Counted from the stretch's first letter, positions 21,381 to 33,800 are shown. The stretch is 64,000 nt of DNA from Promerops cafer (GCA_013398275.1 VZSE01011543.1:27676-91675), one strand, 5' to 3'. A program made the numbers and translations. The notes: generated by a model not told the origin, from the sequence alone.

Positions 21381-22541
21381 CCTGTCGCAGGATAGCGTCC
21401 TATACCGGCGTCCTCTGTGGGAGGACAGCGGGAAGGCACCGGCACCGAGCGGCGGAGAGGCAGGGGCAGGTCCCGACCCCATCCCGGTTACCCGCAGCCT
21501 GCGGGCTGCCGAGAAGGGCAGGGAGTTTGCGGGATCGCACGGATGCGGGGAGTCCCCATCTCCGGTCCCGCGCGCAAGGACCGAGCCCGCTGCGGGTCGC
21601 CGAGCCCGGGATGGGCGGGTTGGAGCCGCGGGGTGACGGTGCTGCCAGCCCGGTGGACGAGGCTCCTTGACCGAGCGTGTGACCTAGCGTTGTTCCGAGC
21701 GTGTGACTCCCTCTCGGGGAGGGAGATGGAGCTCCGGCCTCTGGCAGTGATGGGAAGAAGCTTTCTAGAAAACAAAGTGTCCCATTTCTGCGGGATTTCT
21801 CAGGTTTTCCCTTTTGGCATCACTCGGGTTGGGTGCTGCGTGTGCCCCCATTCCTCCCGTGGCTTGTTCTTTGGGACATCCAGCTGGCATCCAGAGCTGT
21901 GCCCTCTGTGATGTTTTGGCTGGTGGTGTTGCTGCTCACCATCCCTAAAAGCCGGGGGCTGTGCTCTGAGTAGCCAGGGCCATCTCTGTGCCCTGCTGGG
22001 CAGTGCAGGAGGGATGGAATTTGGTGGCACTGAGCTGGTGGGAGCCCATGACGAGGCAGGGACCACTGGCTCTCAGGCTGTGCTGGGAGCATCCTTGCTT
22101 TCTCCCCAAAAACCTTCCAGTGGGGCAGAAATAACACACGAATGAGGGAGAGGCAGTCCAGAGCCCAAAATGCCTGGAAAGTTGGTTCAGGGGCTGCTGA
22201 TCACTTCTGCCAGGCCACCAGCTCCTGTCGTGTCACGCAGGTGACAGGGAGGGTCGAGCCTGGCACTTTGCTTCCAGCAGTTGCGTGTTCCTAATCCCTG
22301 TGAGGATTTGGGATGCAGTCTGGGGCTGGCATCTGCTCCCCAAATAGGGCTTGGTGAGAAGAGCTGCTGCCCCCTCCGGGACAAATCCTTGTGCCAGGAC
22401 CAGCCAGGGCCAGCTCTGGCACCCCAGGATGGCCTGCCCAGTGTCACTCGCTCAGGTGACAGCACAGCTGGGGGCTTTAATCCCCATCCATCTGCTTCCT
22501 CTGTGATTTATCCTGCAGCAAAGCAGGAATGAGCAGAGCAC

Positions 22542-22550
22542 TGAGTCAGC
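22542..22550 (+). promoter_or_regulatory. AP-1/MARE-like site in IRF8 intron 1
   Basis: TGAGTCAGC matches an AP-1 core extended toward a MAF recognition element. Plausible for a myeloid gene, but a single motif. Confidence 0.35.
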
Positions 22551-22689
22551 CGCTTCTGGGAGCGGAACTTTGGTAGAGCTGGAGGAGGAATTTGTAGTAA
22601 CTCAGAAGGAAATTGCCTTGATTTCTTTTTTTTTTTTTTTTTCCGTTTTGAAAGAAGCAGGAGGTGGGGTGGGGGTGTTTTAATCCTTG

Positions 22690-22760
22690 AATTCCAGAAC
22701 TGTGGGATCCCAGAAGGGTTTGGGTTGGAAGGGACCTTAAAGATCACCTCACTCCATGAG
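22690..22760 (-). repeat. Short CR1 3' end, antisense
   Basis: Contains gggtttgggttggaaggga and ccttaaagatcacctcactcc, in IRF8 intron 1. Confidence 0.85.
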
Positions 22761-22905
22761 CAGACGTTGGCACGTGGGGCTTCCCAAAGCTGCGGGTGGT
22801 GCCACTGCCAGCTGAGCACGGGGACACCAGCCCAGTCCCTGCTCCCCAGCTGTGCTGGGGTGGAACGGGGGGCGCTGACAGGGCTGGCACCCGTGTCCCT
22901 GCAGG

Positions 22906-23079
22906 ATGTGTGACCGGAACGGTGGCAGGCGGCTGCGGCAGTGGCTGATCGAGCAGATCGACAGCGAGCTCTACCCGGGGCTCATCTGGGAGAACGAGGA
23001 GAAATCCATGTTCCGCATCCCATGGAAGCACGCCGGGAAGCAGGACTACAACCAGGAGGTGGATGCTTCTATCTTCAAG
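22906..23079 (+). CDS. IRF8: IRF8 exon 2 (first coding)
   Basis: Residues 1-58, first half of the DNA-binding domain with Trp13, 28 and 40. Acceptor ctgcag ends at 22904; donor gtaggg at 23080. Confidence 0.97.
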
Positions 23080-26000
23080 GTAGGGACGGGTTGTTGATGC
23101 CTTTTCTTGGTGGTTCCTGGGCTCTGTGGTGCTGGTTTTGTCCCTTGGTGGGACGTGGCCTTGCTGTCTCTGGGTTTTACATCTTTAACCCCTGCAGGAG
23201 ATGCTGCAGTTGGTCTCCCAGGCTTTTTGTTTTGGTTTTTTTTTAGTCCTTTTTGTCAAAAGTTAGGACCAGTTTTAGGTTTATTTTCACCATGTTTGAA
23301 TCCAAGTGTGACATGAGAAGCAGCTTTTGACTTGCTCTAAACTTCTCATCAGCTTCCCTTGATAAAATGCTGGGTTTATATTAAAAAAAACCTAAAAAGA
23401 CTTTGTAGGTGGGAAGGAAGGATTTCACTAAAGGGGGGGTTTCCAGTTTTGAAAAAAATGGGAAAATTCCATCCTGAAGCAAAAAGTTCAGGTCTTCCCC
23501 GGGAATTCCCTTCTCTCTGACCCCACTTCCAATTATCTGTACTGGTGAAGGAGTTTAATTTCAGTAACAGCTGGTTTGGGAGCACTGAGTTATGAGGGTA
23601 GCCTTGAACTCAGCCCTCTGAAAATATAGAAATATCTATAAAAGAAATCAATCTGTATATTTAAAAAATACATAATATTTTTCATTCTTCCTTCAGTGGT
23701 AAAATATATTCTCCTGCCAAAAGCACAAATTATGTTCTGGTCTTAGAGAAACCGGTTTATTTATTTATTAATTTATTAGTCAGGAGCTGAAAAATGAGGT
23801 TTATTTGGATTTTTAATCGAGCTGCGATTCCCTGCGTTCCCAGCAGCTCCTGACCCGCAGGTGCAGAAGTGAACCCACACGTGATGACTTTGGCCTGTGC
23901 TCTTTGAAAAGCTGGGTTTTAAAAGACTTTTCTGCATTTCTGAGGCAGGTAGTGCTGCTCTGCACCCCAAAAACCCCCCCAGGTGTGGTGGCCGTGCAGG
24001 TGGCCGCAGTCTAGGAGTGAAACAGCAAATCCCCAAGAGATGCTTGAGAGGCTGCAAGATGCAAAATGCTCTCTGCACCCCCAGCTCTTCCTCCCTGAGT
24101 GGCATTGTAGAGCTCACAGGGAGGATTTTTCTTAGGGTTTTTTCTTTTTTTTTTCAATCTTTGCTTTAGGCCTGGGCTGTTTTCAAAGGCAAGTTCAAGG
24201 AAGGCGACAAAGCGGAGCCGGCCACGTGGAAGACGCGGCTTCGCTGCGCTCTGAACAAGAGCCCTGACTTTGAGGAGGTGACAGACAGGTCCCAGCTGGA
24301 CATCTCCGAGCCCTACAAGGTCTATAGGATCGTGCCAGAGGAGGAGCAGAAGAGTGAGTTCCCCAGGAAAGGACTGACCCCTGCTGTGTGTCCGTCCTGT
24401 GACCACAGCCCTGCACCTGAGCAAGGCTTCCTGGCCAGCCCCTGCTCTGGCTCTTGGCTTGTCCTGCTTTGCAGATGTCCCCCTGGGGTGACAGGGAGGG
24501 GAGGAGAAAGGCCAGCCTTGTTTTTTTTAACCCCTAAAAGCCCTAGAAAATAGGGGACAGCTGCAGCCTCATGGAAGCTCCCATCCCCTAAGGATGTTTT
24601 GGGGCAAATTCCACCTTCCCTGCCTGGGGAGGGACACGAGCCTCAGCCTTTTTTTCCTCCCAGCCCCTGCCCTGTGAGGATGGTGGGGAGCTGCAATAAA
24701 TCCCTTTTCTTGCTGGAGGAGCAATAATTTTGCAGAGAGCTGCTCTGATGTCCGGTGTGGCTCAGGTCACACTAACTATAACTCAATTTGTGGTTAGGGG
24801 AGCCTGTGTGCTTTGTCCTTTTTTTTTTATAAAGTCAAAAACTTGCAAAAAAAAAAAGAATGATTTTGCAGTCAGGAAATCTGCCTTTAGCATCTCTGTC
24901 CCCTCCAGCCTGTTCACACAGGGGCTGGGCTGCCACTATGCAAATGGCACTGCAGGTTCCCACCAGCAGTACCACTGCCCTGGGGTGGCTGGTGGAAAAA
25001 GGAGAAGCAGCAGCCCCAGCCCCAGTCTCTGGGGTGCTCAAAAAAACCCCAAACCCTCTCCTCTGCTCCAGCTCTGTCTCTGTCACCAGCCAGGCTTTTG
25101 ATTCTTCTTGCTGCTGGTCCCTGTGCAGGCTGGAAATGAGTTGTAAAGTGATTTTTTGACCCCCCCCAAAAGCAGCTCTGGAGGGGCTGTGAGCCTCTCC
25201 AAGGTGCTGTTACATGGCTCTGCTGTGGTTCCTGGTTTCATAACTTTCACTGCCTGAAAGGTTTCTAAAACCCTTCAAGATGAGCTGTGCTTGGCTGGCG
25301 TGGGTGTTCTCACTGCAGCCCCACCTCTCCTTGCAGGCAAAGCAGGGGTTGCCAACGGGAGCAGCCTGAACGATGTCACGGAGATGGACTGCAGCTCCTC
25401 TGCCATCGATGACCTCATCAAAGAGGTGAGGCCTCCCCCTGGCTGCAGGTGGAGGGGGCTGGGCCAAGCTGTCTGGTAGAGCACTGCCTTCCCAAAACTC
25501 CGTCGGCAAAGCCGCAGGGCTGGAGCTGACACGGCTCCTGCCTTCCGTGTGCGTCCTTCGCTGGGGACAGAGCCTGTCACAGCTCTGTGCCCCTTCTTGG
25601 CCCTGTCTCACCTGCCTGCTTGCCCTCAGTAGCTCCTCAGGGTCTTGTTCAAACGTCCAACCTGGGCGATGCCAGAATTGATCTTTCCGACCCCCAAAAA
25701 TCGGCGTTGCCGTTTGGACCCTCCCCGAGCCCCTAAGTGCCCTGCTGGAGGCATCAAACCTGCTCTGATCCCAGTGTCTGCTGTCCCACAGCCCTCCTGT
25801 GTGGATGAGTACCTGGGGATCATCAAGAGGAGCCCCTCACCCCCCCAGGAGACCTGCAGGAACCCCCCAATACCCGACTGGTGGGTGCAGCAGCCCAGCC
25901 CTGGTAAGTAGCCAACAGCTTGTGTGGTAGTTGGGAGATTTTTGGGGCAGGAAAAATCTTCCTGTGCGGGGATATGGAATGGGGAGCAGTTTCTTTTATC

Positions 26001-29000
26001 TTGCTTATTAAGAATGTTTGAAGTACTCATTAAGAAATCCAGCTGGGAGCTTTTTGCTGGCATTTCCCATGTGGGAGCTGGGAAACCTGGGGCAGAAAAT
26101 GAGGGGGCTGGCGGGGGGGAGCTGGGGGATTTGGGAGCTGGGGATGCAGGCTCAGCTTGGCTTCCTGTGCCCACAGCATTGCCCCTGATGAATGGATACT
26201 CCAGCTACGAGCAGTATCACTCAGGTAAGGCACCTCACCTGGCCAGCAGGTGCCCCTCTCTGTTTGTGGTGGCAGGAGGTGGCTCTGACTCTGTCCCCCA
26301 CCTTGAGGGAGGCTTTGCTTTGGGTTTAGGAGGTGCTGCACCCTCCTGTTTATCCACATTTCTGTGCTGGGATGAATCCTGCCTGGTGGCAAGGGGACAG
26401 GGAGCAGTTGCTTGGGATGCTGGGATCAGCCAGCCTTTGGAATGGGGGGGATCTGCCCATGGCATGGGGGGAGTGTGGAGCAAAGGCAGGAGGAAGAGGT
26501 TCAATGAATTTCATGGCCATAAATTAAACATAAACCAGAAGTTCCACTTCAACATGAGGAAAAGCTTCCCATGGAGGTTGTCAGAGTGTGGGAACAGCTG
26601 CCCGGGGAGTTGTGGGATTTCCCTCTCTGGAGACATTCCAAGCCCACCTGGATTTGTTCCTGTGTCACCTGCTCCAGGTGACCCTGCCTGGGCAGGGGGC
26701 TTGGACTGGGTGATCTCCAGAGGACCCATCCAATGCCAACCATTCCGTGATCCTGTAATATTGGGAGCTCCCTCTTGCTGGTCAGCCCTGGATCAGGCTG
26801 GGGGAGATGTCCCTGCACCAAGACAGAGTCACTCCCAGGAAATTTGGGATTTGGGCAGGGCAGTGAGGAACAGCTTTGTCCTTTCCTGATGAGACGTGCA
26901 CCTCCGTCACCTCCCAGGTTATTCCCAGATGGTGATCAGCTTCTACTACAGCGGGAGGCTGGTGGGCCACGTCAGCACCTCGTGCTCCGAGGGCTGCAGG
27001 ATCTCCCTGGGGCAGCCCTCGGGCCACGGGGAGAAGCTCTACGCCCCCGATGCCCTGGAGCACGTCCGGTTCCCCTCGGCCGACGCCATCCAGAACGACC
27101 GCCAGAAGCAGATCACCAGGAAGCTCTTTGGGCACCTGGAGAGGGGTGTCCTCCTGCACAGCAACAAGCAGGGCATCTTCATCAAGAGGCTGTGCCAGGG
27201 CAGGGTCTTCTGGAGCGGCAACACCATGGCCTACAAGGACAGGCCCAACAAGCTGGACCGGGATGAGGTGGTGAAGATCTTTGACGCCAACTTGTTCTTC
27301 CGAGGTTTGTAGGAGCCTCCTGCTTTTTTGGTGTTAGGACTTCTGCTCTTTCCTGTGGGGAAATAAATCCCTGCGGTGGTTGGCTGAAGATGATCAGCCA
27401 GCAGATGTGGTGAACAACCCTGGATGGCAGCAGCTTGGGGCTGGGAAACCTTCAGGAGGGAATGGGATAACAGGGATAGTCCCTATGACTCTGGCCAGAA
27501 ACTCCCTGGAAAGGCTGAGGTGATTCTGGGATCCCAAAGCCTTGAGGGTTGCTGGAGCTTGAACCCAGCGTGAGACCCCCTTGGGCCCTGTGGTGGGGTT
27601 GAAAGGGTGGAGCCCTTTTTCCTTGCATCACTTTGAAGCCCTCACTGCTGGGTTCCCAAGTGCTCTGGATGAGCAGGTGACAGCAGCAGACCTAGGAAGG
27701 AATAATGCTGTGTTTTGGGTCATGTGGCAAATCCCAAAGTTGGAGGCTTTGCTTGTGCCCACATCTTCCTTGTGGGGTGTTTGATCCCAGGGATGTGTAA
27801 CAAAGGCTGGCAGCCTCTGGAGGGCAAATTCCAAGTTTTCCCCTGTCCTTGCAGAGCTGCAGCAGTACTACAACAACCAGGGCCGCTTCCCAGACAGCAG
27901 AGTCATGCTGTGCTTCGGGGAGGAGTTCCCAGATGTGGTGCCACTGAGGTGTAAACTCATCCTTGTCCAGGTACGGGGGGCTGGGAGAAAAAGGGACCCA
28001 GACAAGTGGGAGTTCTGCCAGCAGAGCTCCAACCCCTGCAGCCACGGGGCTTTCGGGTGCCTGGGTTGGGGGTGGAAGTGTGGTGCTTTTCCACAGCCTC
28101 CTGAGAGGAGCTTGGGCTGCTGATTATCAAATTCCTGGAGCTGGGTTTGCAAATGAAACTCCCTAATGGCACGAGTTTTGTGAACTGCAGGGAAATCTTT
28201 CCTTTTCCTCCTCATCCTGCATTGGCACTGGGACTTCTGTGGGAAGTGGTGAAGGAAATCCCTGGACTGGTGGATTTAAGATCAGTCAGAGATGTGACTG
28301 GCAGCAGTGGGCTTGGGAAACCTCAGGAGGGTGAAGGAAGGGATGGGATGTGGGGTCAGTCCTCATGGCTCTGGTCAGAAATGTCTCCTTGGAGAAGCTG
28401 CAGCAGTTCTAGGGTTGAAAAGGCTCAGGATGGGGTTTCTGGAGCCTCTTGGGCCAGCCAGGCTGTGGCAGCAGGGGCATGACAGGGAGAGCACAGGGTG
28501 TGGCATCCCCTCTTGAGCAAGCAGAGACCCACCAGCACTGTGAGGTCCTGTGGGGATTTTACAAGATCAGAGACAGCTCCTGTGCCTCCTGCACAACTTC
28601 TGACCTTGTCACCTCTTGTTGTCTGGAGTGTCCACCCCAGTGGATCACCCTGGATGTGCTGGGACATCCCCCAGCCTGTCCTTGCACCTCAATATCCCTG
28701 CTGGCAGGAGCTCCTGGGGCTGCTCCTTTATTCCTGGAGGTGCTTGTGGAGTCAGAGCTGCTGTCCTGGCAGGACCTGTGCTCTGCTCTGTGTGCCCCAC
28801 CCATCTCCACTGGATGGAGCAGCAGGTGTCCAAAGAGCACGCTCTTCACCCAACTTCTGACCTTTCTTCCTTTGTCCCAGGTGGAGCAGCTGTACCTGAG
28901 GCAGGTGGTGGACGAGGCTGGGAAGAGCTGCAGCTCCAGCCCCATGCTCCCCGTGGCTGAGGAGCCCCAGCACGACCAGGGCTACCGGATCTTCCAGGAC

Positions 29001-29051
29001 ATCTGCGCGACGCGGCCGCTCTTCCGCGAGAGCCAGCAGATCGCGGTCTGA
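22906..29051 (+). CDS. IRF8: Interferon regulatory factor 8 (ICSBP)
   Basis: Nuclear transcription factor that directs monocyte, dendritic-cell and B-cell development. It binds ISRE and, with PU.1, ETS-IRF composite sites. Eight coding exons join in frame to 426 residues, the human length. The N-terminal DNA-binding domain (MCDRNGGRRLRQWLIEQIDS onward) has all five tryptophans (13, 28, 40, 60, 78), and Thr80 and Lys108, sites of human disease mutations, are conserved. A variable linker follows (SPSPPQE, PDWWVQQPS). The IRF-association domain is in exons 7-8 (SQMVISFYYSGRLVGHVST, RKLFGHLERGVLLHS, FGEEFPDVVPLR). The C-terminus ends FRESQQIAV. All introns are GT-AG. Start chosen at 22906 because it follows the acceptor directly and matches the family. 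The tightly conserved DNA-binding domain and freer linker are as expected. Confidence 0.98.
23617..23790 (+). repeat. AT-rich low-complexity stretch in IRF8 intron 2
   Basis: Runs of atatagaaatatctataaaa and tttatttatttattaattta; no gene content. Confidence 0.7.
24170..24353 (+). CDS. IRF8: IRF8 exon 3
   Basis: Starts AWAVFKGKFKEGDKAEPATW; carries Trp60, Trp78 and the recognition helix (KTRLRCALNKS), ending EEEQK; donor gtgagt. Confidence 0.97.
25337..25425 (+). CDS. IRF8: IRF8 exon 4
   Basis: Linker (KAGVANGSSLNDVTEMD to DDLIKE); acceptor cttgcag, donor gtgagg at 25426, phase 0. Confidence 0.95.
25792..25903 (+). CDS. IRF8: IRF8 exon 5
   Basis: PSCVDEYLGIIKRSPSPPQE to WWVQQPSP; human has VDDYMGMIKRSPSPPE at this place. 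Donor gtaagt at 25904. Confidence 0.96.
26177..26224 (+). CDS. IRF8: IRF8 exon 6
   Basis: 48-base exon encoding ALPLMNGYSSYEQYHS; donor gtaagg at 26225. Confidence 0.94.
26495..26765 (+). repeat. CR1 3' end, sense
   Basis: Landmarks gtgggaacagctgcccgggg, ctctggagacattccaagcc and gacccatccaatgccaacca near the 3' end, in IRF8 intron 6. Confidence 0.85.
26918..27304 (+). CDS. IRF8: IRF8 exon 7 (IRF-association domain)
   Basis: Largest exon; GYSQMVISFYYSGRLVGH through DANLFFR. More GC-rich than its flanks. Donor gtttgt at 27305 is weaker than the others. Confidence 0.96.
27345..27560 (+). repeat. Diverged intronic repeat, copy A (IRF8 intron 7)
   Basis: Colinear with 28228-28440: both carry ggcagcagc.tggg, gggaaaccttcaggaggg (or close variant), a cctatgactctggccagaaa-type block and a gaaaggctgag-type block. 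Roughly two-thirds identical by eye. Confidence 0.5.
27855..27970 (+). CDS. IRF8: IRF8 exon 8
   Basis: ELQQYYNNQGRFPDSRVMLC to KLILVQ, end of the association domain; donor gtacgg at 27971. Confidence 0.96.
28228..28440 (+). repeat. Diverged intronic repeat, copy B (IRF8 intron 8)
   Basis: Partner of copy A, on the other side of exon 8, with cctcatggctctggtcagaa in place of the copy A block. Confidence 0.5.
28881..29051 (+). CDS. IRF8: IRF8 exon 9 (last coding)
   Basis: VEQLYLRQVVDEAGKSCSSS to FRESQQIAV and TGA (29049-29051). Confidence 0.96.
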   Translation: MEQLYLRQVVDEAGKSCSSSPMLPVAEEPQHDQGYRIFQDICATRPLFRESQQIAV

Positions 29052-30070
29052 GCCCTGCTCCCCTCACAGCCTGCTACTCTGGGCTTAGCCAGACCCAGAT
29101 TAGTCCCATGAGTGCCTAAAATCCCCTCTCCCCTTTTTTTTTTTTCCCCCTAATTTTTTTTGAAAGTCGGGTTTTGTTCTTTGCTGTTTCCAGTGCAGAG
29201 TCTGTATAAATCCAGTGGTGAAAATTGCCCTGAGCGAATTTGTGGGATGTTCAGGGTTTGTCCTGTGAACAATTTATGATCAAAGTGACTTTTCTAGTCC
29301 CAGGACTGTCTATAGCTCATGGCTGGGGGACAAGGGAGCATCCAAGCTCTGCAGGAAGGTCAGGGCTGGCTTTGTTTTGTGTTGCCTTTGTTAATGGCCA
29401 GTCAGGCAGAACCAAAAATCAACAGCTGTAACCACCTGCCCCAGCAATCTGCAACTCAGACCTTGCTGAGAGCAGCAATTTGATAGGAGGTGACTCTTGG
29501 CAAAGCCTTAGGATGCTCAAATTTAGGAAATTAGATCCAGGAATCAGCTTTCCCCCTTCAAAGAGTCCTGCTGATGGAAGGCAGGGTGTGCCTCCCAAAG
29601 AGAACTCCTGAAATTCCTCTTTATTTTTGCTGTGAGATTTATGTGTTTCTCTTTCATGCCAAAGTGGATTGAAGTTAGGAAACCGATGCAGAGATTCTAT
29701 ATGTAAATATTGAATATGAAGACTTAGGAATCTTAATTTTTCCTGACCAGAGCCAGAGTTTATATAAATATATAGAATTTTAATTTTTCAAGATTGCAGC
29801 GTAGTGTGAATAGCTTGGCTTCACCCTCCCAAACACACGTGTGGGGCTCTCCCAAGCGTGTCCAGGCAGTGTCATCCATGTGTAAATCCTCATTTTCACA
29901 GCCTCTGTGCGTGCCCCCAGCTCTGGGGAGCTGCTGGTGCCTCCCAAAGCAGGACTGCACATGTGTGCGTGCCACCAAAGCTGCCTATTTATTGTATGCC
30001 TGAGGTTTATTAATTTTTTTGGGTAAATTTTTATATCTCCCTGCAATTAAAGTGCTATATTTTGTATTTC
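29052..30070 (+). other. IRF8: IRF8 3' UTR
   Basis: About 1 kb with a T-rich run near 29135-29160 and AU-rich words late (ctatttattg, gaggtttattaattttt), ending after the poly(A) signal at 30046. Confidence 0.75.
30046..30051 (+). terminator. IRF8: IRF8 polyadenylation signal (ATTAAA)
   Basis: ATTAAA in caattaaagtgctatatttt, followed by T/GT-rich sequence (tgtatttctcttgcaatgtg). Confidence 0.7.
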
Positions 30071-30544
30071 TCTTGCAATGTGGTTTTTGGGTGCAACGAG
30101 TGGGGTCTCAGAGGTGGTGTGGGGAATCTGGGACCTCTGCCTTGCCCCAGTTTGGTTTTACCTGTGGTGGGCTCTGTGTTAAGCCTCTGTCACCTCCTTC
30201 CTCTTCCAGAACTTCGTGGATTCATCTCCAGGCAGGAAAGAAATGAGTCAAAATGCTGCAATGCAATGGAAGGAGGGAAATGGGATCACTGGGAGAGCCT
30301 TCCTTCCAGGGAGGAGGAAGATGTGTCCCTGCTCATCTGCCACAGCACTGAGCTGGGTGTGGTGCTTCAGGGTCATGGGGTGGGGGCAGTTTTTTATGGC
30401 TGAGTCCAAAAACTTCCTCTTTTCCTTTTCCCATGGGAAATGGGAGCGTTTCCCCACTGTCCTCTCGTGGTGCAATCCCAGCTGACAGCCAGGCGCCTCC
30501 CTCCTTCCCTCTTACCCCTTCAGGGGGAGAGGAACTGGAAAGAA

Positions 30545-30805
30545 AAGCCTTGTGGGTTGAGAACAGTTTAATATTTGGAAGAAATTCTTTACTTTGGGAA
30601 GGAATTGTTCCCTGTGAGGAAGGTGAGGCCCTGGCACAGGCAGCCCAGAGAAGCTGGGGCTGCCCCATCCCTGGAAAAACTCAAGGCAAGGTTTGATGGT
30701 GCTTGGAGCAATCTGGGACAGTGGTAGGTGTCCCTGCCCGTGGCAGGGGGTGCAATGAGATGTTTTAAGGTCCCTCCCAACACAAACCATTCAGGGGTTC
30801 CAATT
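30545..30805 (+). repeat. CR1 3' end, sense
   Basis: Landmarks gaggccctggcacaggcagc, gtgtccctgcccgtggcagg and ttttaaggtccctcccaaca. Confidence 0.88.
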
Positions 30806-33800
30806 ACAAAAATATAAAGTACAGTAATTGTAATGAAAAGGAAAGAGGAATAAAAGCGAAGGGAAGCAAGTGCTGCACAATGCAATTGCTCATCCCTACT
30901 GAGAAGAAAACAAACTTGATCCCAGCAGAATCCTGGACACTTCTCCATCCAGATTTCTCAGGGGTCTGGCCTAGCAGGGGCTGCCCTGAGATGGGAGAAC
31001 CAGCTGGAACTTGGCGGTCAAACATGAGGATTGAGGGAATTCCTCCATCCTTGCCCTGCCCCTGATGCTGGGATGCCCGTGGTCCTGCCCCTGTGCACAT
31101 CCTCTGCAGGCATCACAGCACTGGGATGGTGCTTGTGAGGAGAGGTGGCTGCACACCAAGGTTTTTTTAGGATGCACCAGGATCCTAAAGGCAAAGGAGA
31201 CCCCATCTCCTGTAAGCTCCTATGGGGTGCTGTGCCATGGAGCTGGGGATGGCACCTGTAGGTGCACTGTGAGCACTGCTCAGCCTTTAGAGGCTTTAAT
31301 CCCACGGGCTTTAATCCTGCTCCAGCCCTCGCTGCTCCCTCAGAGGGTGAGGAAGCCTCACCTCCCGTGGGGCCTGGCTGGGTGGAGGTGGGAGCGAGGT
31401 ACCCGCTGTGGGCTGTGCTGCAGCAACACGTGATGGGCTGGAGCCTGGGGCACCAGAAACCCCACTCGTGGTTTCCCCAGATGTGCGGGGCCGAGTCCTT
31501 CCTCAGAAACCACCACCTTGTGCTCGCCTGGAGCCACCTGCTCCTGCCCAGGGCTCTTGCAATTTCCACCCCAGACCACAGAAGAGCTGTGGGGAGCTGA
31601 GGTGCCTTGTGTTGCACTGGTTATTTTTAGTGTTGTCAGCGTGTCTCAGAGGCCAGAGCTCGGTTTGGGACCTCAACCAGCACCGTGGCTTCCATGCCAA
31701 AGAGATTCCAAGAGGAAATACCTGGTGGGTGAGGAGGGACTGGGAAGGAGCCAGTAGGATGCAAGAAGGGTAACGGGGTGGGCACGTGATTGTGGGCAGG
31801 GGTCCCGTTGTAGCTCAGGTGTGGCTTGCAGAAGTGTTGGGCTTAGGTTTAATGCCTGGGTTTGGCTCGGGTTTAGGCCTAAGCCGGATTTCCACATCCT
31901 GCAATCCATCGTGAGGAAGCCCCCGAGGCTGATGTTCCAGAGCAGGTTTCAGGGTAAGTGCATTGATTTCACACACGGCTGCTCTGGCCCAGAGTCACCG
32001 TGGCTTTTGTGAAATTCCAGAAGGAATTCCTGCACACCTCTGACTTTTCCTGCGAGCCAGGCAGGAATGGCACTGCCATCCCCACCTGGGAAGGGTCTGG
32101 AAGAGCCCTGATCCAGAGGCAGTGCCTGCATCCCGGGCACCCATCCCTGCACCTTCCCAGCCCTGGGCAGCTCCAGGGAGCTGCTGGTGCAGCTGTGCCC
32201 TGTCTTGGTTTTGGGTGACTGGTGACACAAACACTTTCGTTGGTTTCTGTTCATTTGGGATCCTCTCTGTCGCCTCCCTGGAGTGAAACCTCAGTGCCAG
32301 TGTCAGCTCCTCTCTGTTGGAGGCTTTTTTGCTGGTGAACCCCAACGGTGGCCCAAGATTTTGTCTGAGGACCCTGTCCCCAAACCCTGGGGGTGATTTA
32401 TCCCCTGCATCCCCTCCACTGAGTGATCCTCCTGGTGTAGCAGGACAGTGGAGCACAAATAAGATGCACAGACTGCCCTCCCCAAAATTCTTGCTGCTTT
32501 TTTTTGGTGGTTTCCCACACTTGGAGACAGAGCAGCAGTACCATCAAACTCCTGCTTGGTGTCAGGATATCTCCTTGCTTCCCAGGAAGGCCTGTGGGAA
32601 TGGGAAGGGAATTTCTGGGAGTTGTCCAGGATGAACTCCTGCCTTCAGGAGCAGAAAGTTCCACATGGGAAGGAGAACAGAGCTTGGTTTCCATGCAGGA
32701 AACTTGAACTTGCAGGACATACAGGGTTCCCTCACGAATATTTGGGAAGGAGCCATGTGCTTACCAAATCCTCCTGACATCTGGCAGAGAAGAGTGGACC
32801 AGGGCAGGAAATTTGGGGGAATTTTCTAAGATTTTCCAGCCTGAAGACATCTACTCCATGGTGGTCACGGGAATATTTTGATTTCCGGGTGCTGCAAAGG
32901 ATGTGATCAACACTGCAGCCCCTTGATATTTTGTTCACTGACTCAGGGATGTAATTTGGGTTCAAAGCCAACCTTTCTCCTGAGATTTGTGGCTGGAAGG
33001 CAGCTGGGCCTCTGGGAAGCACTTTCCTTGGGAGAAAATGAGCTGGGTTATATCCTGGGTTGTATTGATCTTGTTCATCACGTGTTTCTGGAGTTTCCCA
33101 GGACATGCCCCTCACCAAACACCAAAAAAGCCACTCAAGGTGGCTTCAGGAGAAGAACTCATTGTCCATGAGGACAACAAGTGTCTACCCACCCCTCCCA
33201 CATGCCTTAAACCCAGTGTGAGGAGTTACCTAGCGCCAAAGCTGAGTGAAGAACAAGTCTGGTGGGCTGGGGAGGAGGAAGGCGAGGTTTGCTCCGGCTA
33301 AATCCCGAGATTTACCCCACCTCAACCCGGAGAAAGAGGAAAAGCTCTGCAGGCATCTCCATCCAGTGCTCTGCAACCACAAGTCAGTGGCAGGTCCCAG
33401 CTCACAGTTGAACTGCTCGGGAATCCAAGACCCACCAGCTCCAGCTGCTTCCTCCAACCTGCCCCCGCTTGGCACCGGCCCCCCCAGGCGCCTCTCGAGG
33501 CGTTAGAAAACAAACAGTCACTTTTTATTTCTAGACAGCAGGCTCTCCAACTGGTCTGATTGCTCAATGCCCCCGTTTCAGCAGAGCAGCTGGTCCAGAG
33601 CGAGCTCCTGCGGGCTCTTCCTGCCAGCGTGTTGTAATAGGGGAGCAGCCCCCTCCTCACGGGCTCTGGCAGCAGGGTGTCTCCTTGGGAAGAGGCAGGA
33701 AACCTGCATGGAGGCTCCTACCTCCTTTTCCAACGGGATTGATACCCCCTTGGGTGGTTTTATGGCCAAGGATGATGACTTGTGATGGAAACCTGGCAGG

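Noticed and set aside
31860..31955. Possible coding exon ending at a gtaagt donor
   Set aside because: The short peptide (HILQSIVRKPPRLMF) matches no family I know, and there is no acceptor or partner exon nearby.
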